Below the pieces are notes generated by a model. The model was not told where the DNA came from and ran no database searches. It worked only from the letters and a program-made list of their open reading frames with translations. From assembly GCA_017444045.1 (NCBI GenBank), contig JAFSXO010000158.1, positions 1-11,303 on the forward strand: a stretch of DNA of 11,303 bases. The letters are read 5' to 3'. The DNA is from a bacterium (GTDB lineage: Bacteria > Vulcanimicrobiota > Xenobia > Xenobiales > Xenobiaceae). Below are positions 6,316-11,303 of this stretch, in pieces (within the stretch, counting starts at the first letter, position 1; each line of letters opens with the position of its first letter). The translations under genes were made by a program, and so were the position numbers.

Positions 6316-7161
6316 CTAATCCTTAGGCAGCACAGTAATCTGCTGCACGCGACCGTCTAAAATACGGAAGCCAATTCCCTTCTTATCATAAATAAGCTGG
6401 CTGTCGGCCTCCTGGCAGGGACCAAAGATGCGCAGGACATCGCTTTTAGCTGACCCTACCTTTATGCCATGGGAAGTAATAAAATCGCCGGTTTCAATGA
6501 CCATACCGCTTATCTGGTTCTGACGGACAATAAAGCCCATCATTTCCTCTTTATACTGGTAAATACAGCTTCCGCCCTGAAGCTGCAGAACATTGTCAGG
6601 CTGTCCCCAGGCCTGAACCACCGCATTTGCGGGCATACCGATTTTTATGCTGCCGCAGCGCTGGCCGGGCATAATAAGGCGATCGCCGAGCAAGGCCTTG
6701 CTGTCCTCAATCTTTTGCACGTAAATCGCGCAAACGCTACCGCTATTGTAGGAAAAAGCGATGCCCTTGTCGGCATAGTTAATGTTGCCCTGGCCGCGCA
6801 CTAAGCCCTGGCCGTACACCTTCATAACCGCCGCCTTAGACGCGCCGACCCTAATGCCTTCGGGAGTGCACCAGGGGCCGCCCAGCACGGTCACGCCGAT
6901 GACGACACCATTTGAGCCAACAAAAACAGCCAGCTTGTGCTGGGGATAGCTCAGGAACTTGGCATTGGGATCATTAGGGCTCTTAAGCACCTTGACGGGA
7001 GGCCCCAGAAGCCCTTTTACCTGGGCGAGGCTCTGGCCTAAATTAATCGGCCCCACTCCCTGTCCAGGGCGAATCAAATTATCGCCAGACCAAACGGACT
7101 GACAGCAGCATATAAGCATAGCGGCTGTCACAGCCAAAACTATTAAAAAGCGTTTATGCAT
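6316..7161 (-). CDS. Exported protein with tandem SmpA/OmlA-like repeats, function unknown
   Basis: 281 residues. Residues 1-26 form a signal peptide with a hydrophobic core ending in a CCC triplet and QSVWSG. The mature part is an internal duplication. Module A (about 28-150) and module B (about 162-277) each begin with a PGQ..G.I.LG.S...V....G.P motif (31-55 and 165-188) and have a second half-motif, GIRVGASKAAVMKVYG (102-117) and GIKVGSAKSDVLRIFG (232-247). This motif is typical of SmpA/OmlA (BamE-like) folds, which bind partners in the envelope. A type I signal peptide is more likely than a lipobox because the residues before each Cys fit poorly. The ATG is supported by AAAGG at 7171-7175. 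Probably monocistronic, with a likely minus-strand promoter at 7480-7509. Confidence 0.8.
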   Translation of the reverse strand: MHKRFLIVLAVTAAMLICCCQSVWSGDNLIRPGQGVGPINLGQSLAQVKGLLGPPVKVLKSPNDPNAKFLSYPQHKLAVFVGSNGVVIGVTVLGGPWCTPEGIRVGASKAAVMKVYGQGLVRGQGNINYADKGIAFSYNSGSVCAIYVQKIEDSKALLGDRLIMPGQRCGSIKIGMPANAVVQAWGQPDNVLQLQGGSCIYQYKEEMMGFIVRQNQISGMVIETGDFITSHGIKVGSAKSDVLRIFGPCQEADSQLIYDKKGIGFRILDGRVQQITVLPKD

Positions 7162-7270
7162 ATTCTCGCACCTTTCACAGACTCAGCTAACATCAGAACC
7201 AATGCCATTGAACCTTTATTTACTGGCACTGGCCAACAAATTAGCAATACGCTGATTTTTGCCCATAAGT

Positions 7271-7310
7271 CCAGGTTTCCTGGTAGACTGTCCTCCAAGA
7301 CACAGCCAGG
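7271..7310 (-). promoter_or_regulatory. Competing hairpins in the leader of the 281-residue gene
   Basis: CCAGG (7271-7275) pairs with CCTGG (7279-7283) across a 3-nt loop. The same CCTGG can instead pair with CCAGG at 7306-7310, enclosing TGTC/GACA (7289-7292 with 7299-7302). The sites lie 110-149 nt upstream of the ATG, inside the leader predicted from the 7480-7509 promoter. The arrangement resembles a switch, but no ligand class is recognised. Confidence 0.3.
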
Positions 7311-7332
7311 TATAGCAATAATAATCGCGAAG

Positions 7333-7361
7333 TTATAAAGTTACCTAATTTGGGGTATATT
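7333..7361 (+). promoter_or_regulatory. Candidate promoter for the aminotransferase gene
   Basis: TTATAA (7333-7338), a 17-bp spacer and TATATT (7356-7361) make a reasonable -10 with a weak -35. Transcription would start near 7368, leaving a leader of about 330 nt that runs through the stem-rich element before the ATG at 7699. Confidence 0.4.
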
Positions 7362-7407
7362 AACCAATGCCACGACTATTAAGCTACTAGCATTGGAATA
7401 CTAACAG

Positions 7408-7489
7408 GTTAGCTGACGCAAAACTGGCGCTGCCAATTGCAGCAATGCTGTTTTGCTAGAGACAAACCTTCCTGTCAGCATTATAACCC
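7408..7489 (+). ncRNA. Candidate structured leader element, multi-stem
   Basis: Nested complementarity: GGTT (7407-7410) with AACC (7485-7488), GCTGAC (7412-7417) with GTCAGC (7474-7479), and directly inside it GCAAAAC (7418-7424) with GTTTTGC (7450-7456). The last stem encloses two small hairpins, TGGC-gct-GCCA (7425-7435) and AGC-aat-GCT (7441-7449). The result is a junction-like fold with six perfectly matched stem blocks. An AAAGGA follows at 7493-7498. It fits no riboswitch consensus I can recall. It lies in the predicted aminotransferase leader, and the same complementarity would fold in the antisense transcript. Confidence 0.4.
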
Positions 7490-7509
7490 CATAAAGGATA
7501 GATTGTCAT
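7480..7509 (-). promoter_or_regulatory. Promoter for the 281-residue exported-protein gene
   Basis: On the minus strand ATGACA (7504-7509) is followed after 18 bp by a perfect TATAAT (7480-7485), close to the sigma-70 consensus at both hexamers. Transcription would start near 7473, giving a leader of about 310 nt and overlapping the predicted plus-strand leader by roughly 105 nt. Confidence 0.6.
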
Positions 7510-7676
7510 TGTTTTTAAGATCTTCTACAGCTTTCAGAACGGCTTTAAACGCAAATCTATTCCGCGCCATACACATCGGAGTGCGGTCAAGAAGCGCCAA
7601 GAAGGCCCGCGCAGAAGCTGTTGCAGCGCAGCTACAAAAGCCTGACGCTGCCATAATTAACGGCAAAGAGCCATAA
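7503..7676 (+). CDS. Doubtful small basic protein, 57 residues
   Basis: A frame starting at TTG 7503, four bases after AAAGGA (7493-7498), runs to TAA at 7674-7676, just before the two AAGGAG boxes that precede the aminotransferase ATG. The product would be MSLFLRSS..., rich in Arg, Lys and Ala in its second half (RSRSAKKARAEAVAAQLQ), with no membrane segment. The frame is open further upstream to an ATG-less start region that overlaps the structured element. The close fit to the next gene suggests a coupled leader ORF, but the Shine-Dalgarno spacing is short, the start is TTG, and I recognise no family. A chance open frame is a serious alternative. Confidence 0.25.
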   Translation: MSLFLRSSTAFRTALNANLFRAIHIGVRSRSAKKARAEAVAAQLQKPDAAIINGKEP

Positions 7677-7698
7677 GGAGCAAATAAGGAGCAATTCT

Positions 7699-8904
7699 AT
7701 GACCGAACTGTCCGAACGCGTCTTGAGACTAAAACCATCGTCCACCCTCGCCGTAACAACCACGGCCCGCGAGCTTCGCGAGCAGGGTTATGATGTCGTC
7801 AGTTTCGGGGCCGGCGAGCCAGATTTTAATACCCCGGAAAACATCGTTGAAGCAGGCTGCCAGGCTCTCAGGCAGGGCAAAGCCCGCTACGAAAACGTCG
7901 CAGGCACTCCAGCCGCTCGCCAAGCGGTAGCGGATTATTTCAAAAGCCGTTTCAATCGGGATATAACGCCCGCAAACGTAATTATTTCAACCGGTGCCAA
8001 GCATGCCTTATACCTGGCATTTATGGCGCTGATGAATCCGGGACAGGAGCTGCTTCTGCCGTCTCCGTATTGGGTTAGCTATCCAGCCCAGGCTCAGCTA
8101 GCCGGCGGAACAGTTAAAGAAATCCCCGGAAGCCTGGAAAACAATTTTAAGATTACTCCAGATCAGCTAGAAGAGGCTATCACTCCGAACAGCAAGGTGC
8201 TAATGCTGTGCTCCCCTTCGAACCCTGCAGGCGTAGTATACAGCCGCCAGGAGCTGGAAGCCATCGCAGAAGTGGTGCTGCGCCACCCCAACCTTATGGT
8301 GTTCGCCGATGAGATTTATGAGCGTTTAGTCTACGGTCCAGAAGAGTTTACGTCATTCGCCACGCTTAGCCCGGAAATAGCCCAAAGGACTGTTACCTTC
8401 AACGGCGTCAGCAAATCGTATGCCATGACGGGATGGCGCGTCGGCTACGCCGTGGCCGAAGAGCCGATCATTAAAGCCATGACCAAGCTGCAGGGGCATA
8501 TGACTTCCAGCATAACTGCCTGCACCATGCCAGCCATGATCGAAGCGCTGACCGGTCCCCAAGACGCGGTAAACAGCATGGTAAAGCAGTTTGCCCAGCG
8601 CGCCGCGCGTATCTATGACCTAATGAAAGCAATTCCGGGCATCAAATGCGCCCGCCCTACTGGGGCTTTTTACATCCTTCCCGATATCTCAGCCTTATTT
8701 GGCAAAAAGGATGCGGATGGCAAAGATCTAAACAGCGCCGCCGAGTTTGCCCAGTCACTGCTCAGGCATAAGTATGTAGCTGTCGTTCCCGGCGAGGATT
8801 TTGGCGCCCCCAACCACATTCGCCTTAGCTTCGCGACCAGCATGGAGCAGATAGACAAGGGCCTGCAGCGCCTAGCCGAATTTGTCGCCGAGCTGCAGCC
8901 TTAG
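7699..8904 (+). CDS. Class I pyridoxal-phosphate aminotransferase, aspartate aminotransferase-like
   Basis: 401 residues, the normal length for the I-gamma aspartate aminotransferase group. It is a cytoplasmic PLP enzyme exchanging amino groups between an amino acid (probably aspartate or a related one) and 2-oxoglutarate. Visible landmarks are GAGEPDF (37-43), the ring-stacking W125 (PSPYWVSY), N175 in SPSNPAG, D204 and Y207 in ADEIY, the Schiff-base lysine K239 in GVSKSYAMTGWRVGY with R247, and the carboxylate-binding Arg in HIRLSFA near the C-terminus. The ATG has AAGGAG at 7686-7691. A second AAGGAG at 7675-7680 makes a tandem pair. The exact donor (aspartate, prephenate, branched-chain or aromatic) cannot be fixed from sequence. 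It is apparently monocistronic and ends before a bidirectional terminator. Confidence 0.92.
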   Translation: MTELSERVLRLKPSSTLAVTTTARELREQGYDVVSFGAGEPDFNTPENIVEAGCQALRQGKARYENVAGTPAARQAVADYFKSRFNRDITPANVIISTGAKHALYLAFMALMNPGQELLLPSPYWVSYPAQAQLAGGTVKEIPGSLENNFKITPDQLEEAITPNSKVLMLCSPSNPAGVVYSRQELEAIAEVVLRHPNLMVFADEIYERLVYGPEEFTSFATLSPEIAQRTVTFNGVSKSYAMTGWRVGYAVAEEPIIKAMTKLQGHMTSSITACTMPAMIEALTGPQDAVNSMVKQFAQRAARIYDLMKAIPGIKCARPTGAFYILPDISALFGKKDADGKDLNSAAEFAQSLLRHKYVAVVPGEDFGAPNHIRLSFATSMEQIDKGLQRLAEFVAELQP

Positions 8905-8928
8905 AATCAGGGCCTGATAGCCACAAGT

Positions 8929-8978
8929 AGCGTCAGCTCCGCACAGCGCACTGCAAAGCTTAGCTAAGCGGCGCCAAT
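8929..8978 (-). repeat. Dispersed repeat, copy 4 (diverged, inverted)
   Basis: It matches the reverse complement of copy 3 in order: AGCGT, AGCT, CCGCRCA, the 13-mer-like block CTTAGCTAAGCG, then GCGCCAAT. About 20-25 bp of the arm after the palindrome are missing. Similarity is patchy, so this is a remnant at best. It lies between the aminotransferase stop and the terminator. Confidence 0.4.
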
Positions 8979-9000
8979 GCCAAGCAAACTAAGCGCATAA

Positions 9001-9048
9001 AAACAAGTAAGCCCTAAAGCTAATCATAGCCTCAGGGCTTATTTGTTT
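9001..9048. terminator. Bidirectional intrinsic terminator between convergent genes
   Basis: AAACAAGTAAGCCCT (9001-9015) pairs with AGGGCTTATTTGTTT (9034-9048) over 15 bp with a single G-T type mismatch and an 18-nt loop. T-rich tracts leave the stem on both strands. It serves the aminotransferase (stop at 8904) and the acyl-CoA synthetase (stop at 9073). Confidence 0.9.
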
Positions 9049-9072
9049 TAAGCCATCTTGCCGCCGCAGCTA

Positions 9073-11244
9073 TCAGCGCGTCAGCTTATACCAGAGGCCC
9101 AAGGCCCGGGCCGCGCGCTCGCCGTCGGGGAACACGGGAATATTGTGCTCGGCTAAATAGGCGCGGAAGCCGTCGTATTTGGCGCCGCCGTTTACCGACA
9201 CAACTATAGGCTTTTGGAACTTACGGCTCAGGCGTATAATTGAAGGACCCAGCAGCTCCTCAGAAGCCTCATAGGGAGGCAGAACCCCTGTCATGCCGTT
9301 GCCGTGGGGCATAACTGTGAACAGGCAGGAATCGTAAATATCCGATTCTAAAGCCGCCTCTACGGCCGGACCGTAAATCCTATCGGGAGCCGCAGGGCCT
9401 ACATCGGCGGGGTTGTTGGTGCTGTCCAAAATGCTGCCCAGCGTGGGCTTTAACACCTCTGTAACCGTTGCCGGAGGTTTAGGAAGATTTAGGCCAAAGC
9501 CCGAGATGGCATCGGCAGAGAGAACCCCCTCATAACCGGCTCCGTTAATGATAAAGACATTGGGACCCTTAGCCTTTTTATCGGCCAGCAATGACGCTAA
9601 ACGCACCAGATCCAAGAATTCCGTCTCTGCCTCTACGACATAAGCTCCTGCCTGAGTCAGCAGATCGGTGAACACCTCGTGCGAGCCGCTCATAGAGGCG
9701 GTATGAGAACGGGCCGTCGCGGCGCCCTGCGCTGTACGCCCGCCCTTCTGAATGGCCACCACCTTGCCGGCGCGGCGGCATGCCTTAACCGCCTCGGCAA
9801 GCCGTTTGCCTGCTCCCAAGCTAAGCCCCTCGCAATAGACGGCTACGACCTTCACGGCTTCATCCTGGGCTGCCAGCGCCACCCCATCGGCAACATCAAC
9901 CTGATAGGCGTTGCCCACCATAACCGACCAACGGAAGCCAATATGCGGCTGCCGATCTAAGAATGAAGCAAAACGCGCTCCGCTCTGCAAAATCAAAGCC
10001 ACATTGTTGCGCGCTGGATCGGCAAAGGAAGGTATGGTTACCCGCCCCTGCGGCAAAAAGTCTACCTTTATATCGCCAACCGCTCCCGTCTGAGCGAACA
10101 AAGCCATCGTATTTGGCCCCACCACGGGAGTACCGCCCACCTGAGCGATTACCTCTTTAAGCTCTTTAGCCGCAGCACCACCGCCAGACGTTTCGTCATA
10201 GCCAGAAGCGAGCATCAAGACCGTGCCCAGCTTGTCGCCGAACGCTTCATAGGCCTGGCGCAGGGTTGCCGCCGTAAAGCGAGCCGAAAGAGCCACAACC
10301 AGCACATCGGGAGCCTGGGGCAGATCCGCTACGCTCTTATAAACAGGATGGCCCTCGATCTCTCCGCCTTTGGGATTAATCGCCCAGGTCTGGCCTTTGA
10401 ACTCTTTAAGCAAACGCTGGAAAATAACTGCCCCCAGCTGCTGCTTATCGCTAGTGGAGACACCGGCAATAGCCACACCCTTGGCCTGCATCAGGGAGCG
10501 CTGCAGACGCTCCAGGCTGGGACGCGATATATTAAACTCGGGCTTCTTAGCTTCAGATACTGTGAGCAGCAAATCCAAAGCGACCGGCTCGCCCCCGGTA
10601 AAAGCCACAGGATTAATCTCTAAGTCTCGGATAATCACATCGGGGCGCAAACGGTAAAACTCCTCCACCATCAGGCCAAAGCTGTGCAAAAATCTGCTCC
10701 AGCTGTCCAAATCGGCCTGAGCAGGCTGGCTGCGGTAAGGCGTAAACCAGGCCTTAGCCAGCGGCATCGTCTTTAACCGCTCCGCAATAGCATCAGCACT
10801 TTCGCCCGGCATCCAGCGCACCATACTCCGGCGCAGCTCGGTCAGCCTGCCGCCCTCGCCAAAGACCACAACCGGCCCAAAGCTGTCATCGTGAAGCAAA
10901 GAAAGCAAGACCTCGCCGCCTTCTGGAATGGCGATTCTTTCCTCAGCTATTACGCGGGTAACCTTTTGTCCGATAGCCTGCGACACAGCGTCGGCCATCT
11001 GCCTAACAGCCTCAGCAGTTACGCAGTCCACCACCCTGACCGCGCCAAGTTCGGTTTTATGGGCAATAAATGGTTGGGAAACCTTTATAACCGCAGGTTC
11101 CTTAGGCAGCTCCTGCTCGCCGTAAGGATCGAATTCTACAGTAGCCGGAAAGCGCAATCCCAAATGCGCCAGCGCGCGCTTAGCGCCAGCGACAGTAAGA
11201 TCGTCGGCTAATATCTTCGCTGCTTCACGAACAACAGTTTCCAT
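9073..11244 (-). CDS. NDP-forming acyl-CoA synthetase, fused beta-alpha (acetate--CoA ligase family)
   Basis: 723 residues. The family interconverts acyl-CoA, ADP and phosphate with free acid, ATP and CoA, conserving energy in fermentation of pyruvate or amino acids. The ATP-grasp (beta) part comes first (about 1-230), with H62 in AHKTELGAV matching the beta phosphohistidine site and DLEINP (207-212) the metal/ATP site. Next comes the CoA-binding Rossmann domain (about 240-380; GVAIAGVST 256-264, GPNTMALF 376-383), then the ligase domains (LILQSGA 417-423; VGNAYQVDVADG 443-454) with the catalytic H514 in ARSHTASMSG, and NPADVGP near 611-617. The order beta-then-alpha is the reverse of the common alpha-beta fusion. 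The ATG has AAGGA at 11251-11255, 6 nt away, and overlaps the upstream stop (TAATG). The substrate is unknown (acetyl, branched-chain or aryl). Confidence 0.93.
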   Translation of the reverse strand: METVVREAAKILADDLTVAGAKRALAHLGLRFPATVEFDPYGEQELPKEPAVIKVSQPFIAHKTELGAVRVVDCVTAEAVRQMADAVSQAIGQKVTRVIAEERIAIPEGGEVLLSLLHDDSFGPVVVFGEGGRLTELRRSMVRWMPGESADAIAERLKTMPLAKAWFTPYRSQPAQADLDSWSRFLHSFGLMVEEFYRLRPDVIIRDLEINPVAFTGGEPVALDLLLTVSEAKKPEFNISRPSLERLQRSLMQAKGVAIAGVSTSDKQQLGAVIFQRLLKEFKGQTWAINPKGGEIEGHPVYKSVADLPQAPDVLVVALSARFTAATLRQAYEAFGDKLGTVLMLASGYDETSGGGAAAKELKEVIAQVGGTPVVGPNTMALFAQTGAVGDIKVDFLPQGRVTIPSFADPARNNVALILQSGARFASFLDRQPHIGFRWSVMVGNAYQVDVADGVALAAQDEAVKVVAVYCEGLSLGAGKRLAEAVKACRRAGKVVAIQKGGRTAQGAATARSHTASMSGSHEVFTDLLTQAGAYVVEAETEFLDLVRLASLLADKKAKGPNVFIINGAGYEGVLSADAISGFGLNLPKPPATVTEVLKPTLGSILDSTNNPADVGPAAPDRIYGPAVEAALESDIYDSCLFTVMPHGNGMTGVLPPYEASEELLGPSIIRLSRKFQKPIVVSVNGGAKYDGFRAYLAEHNIPVFPDGERAARALGLWYKLTR

Positions 11245-11303
11245 TATTTATCCTTAACCTCCTCAAAGACCCCGATATCACGATTTTTGTGGACATTTTC
11301 CCA
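11244..11303 (-). CDS. C-terminal end of an upstream gene, co-transcribed with the acyl-CoA synthetase
   Basis: On the minus strand a frame open from the window edge ends with TAA at 11244-11246, sharing its last base with the synthetase ATG (TAATG). The visible 19 residues are WENVHKNRDIGVFEEVKDK. The overlap, and a ribosome site for the next gene lying inside this frame, indicate an operon with translational coupling. The piece is too short to identify the family. A metabolic partner supplying acyl-CoA, such as a 2-oxoacid:ferredoxin oxidoreductase subunit, would fit but is a guess. Confidence 0.55.
   Translation of the reverse strand, partial: WENVHKNRDIGVFEEVKDK

Larger units (their letters stand above)
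7162..7698. other. 537-bp divergent intergenic region with face-to-face promoters
   Basis: It separates the minus-strand exported-protein gene from the plus-strand aminotransferase gene. It holds alternative hairpins (7271-7310), a plus-strand promoter candidate (7333-7361), a stem-rich element (7408-7489), a minus-strand promoter candidate (7480-7509) and a doubtful 57-codon frame (7503-7676). The parts are listed separately. Confidence 0.7.

Noticed and set aside
7018..7161. Lipoprotein signal peptide with the CCC triplet as lipobox
   Set aside because: The residues before each Cys (ML-I, LI-C, IC-C) do not fit the usual small residue at -1. A type I signal peptide is more likely, though not proven.
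7412..7424. Cyclic-di-GMP (GEMM) riboswitch, suggested by GACGCAAA
   Set aside because: Only this short string matches. The rest of the conserved tetraloop, receptor and joining sequences is missing.
9578..10160. Short frames on both strands inside the acyl-CoA synthetase gene
   Set aside because: The main frame carries the diagnostic motifs throughout this part. The others are alternative-frame shadows.

Overview
The window is a bacterial chromosomal segment with about half G+C by eye. It holds six complete genes, two gene ends cut by the window edges, and unusually busy intergenic DNA. The gene set fits an anaerobic or facultatively anaerobic, corrinoid-using bacterium with a type IV pilus or type II secretion-like machine: a cobamide remodelling pair, an inner-membrane GspF/PilC platform protein, and an ADP-forming acyl-CoA synthetase. 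I cannot name a phylum from sequence alone.

Layout. Positions 3-149 (+) are the end of an unidentified gene. Positions 2142-193 (-) are a two-gene cobamide unit: cobT (lower-ligand phosphoribosyltransferase) followed 6 nt later by a CbiR-type hydrolase. A 685-bp divergent intergenic region (2143-2827) carries a perfect 26-bp tandem duplication. Each copy has an ideal extended -10 promoter aimed at cobT. The same region also has two copies of a dispersed hairpin repeat and several inverted repeats. Next come an exported membrane protein with a LolA-like region, a Ser-Pro linker, one transmembrane helix and a DUF4350/GATase-like C-terminal part (2828-4642, +), and a GspF/PilC platform protein with a TTG start (4807-6024, +). 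A long hairpin terminator follows.

A minus-strand gene (7161-6316) encodes an exported protein with a duplicated SmpA/OmlA-like module. A 537-bp region (7162-7698) holds candidate promoters firing toward each other from both strands across a stem-rich element. It is followed by a class I aspartate-type aminotransferase (7699-8904, +). A bidirectional terminator separates this gene from a convergent 723-residue fused NDP-forming acyl-CoA synthetase (11244-9073, -). The start of that gene overlaps the stop codon of a further upstream minus-strand gene.

How it works together. The likely role of cobT plus cbiR is to open imported cobamides and reattach a preferred lower ligand. The LolA-like protein and GspF are neighbours on one strand and may share an envelope role, but that link is only positional. 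The aminotransferase and acyl-CoA synthetase would suit amino-acid fermentation (2-oxoacid to acyl-CoA to acid plus ATP), although they lie on opposite strands. I see no phage, IS, CRISPR, tRNA or rRNA. The least ordinary content is a family of about 75-bp dispersed intergenic repeats (four copies or remnants), the duplicated cobT promoter, and the fused LolA-like/DUF4350-like protein.
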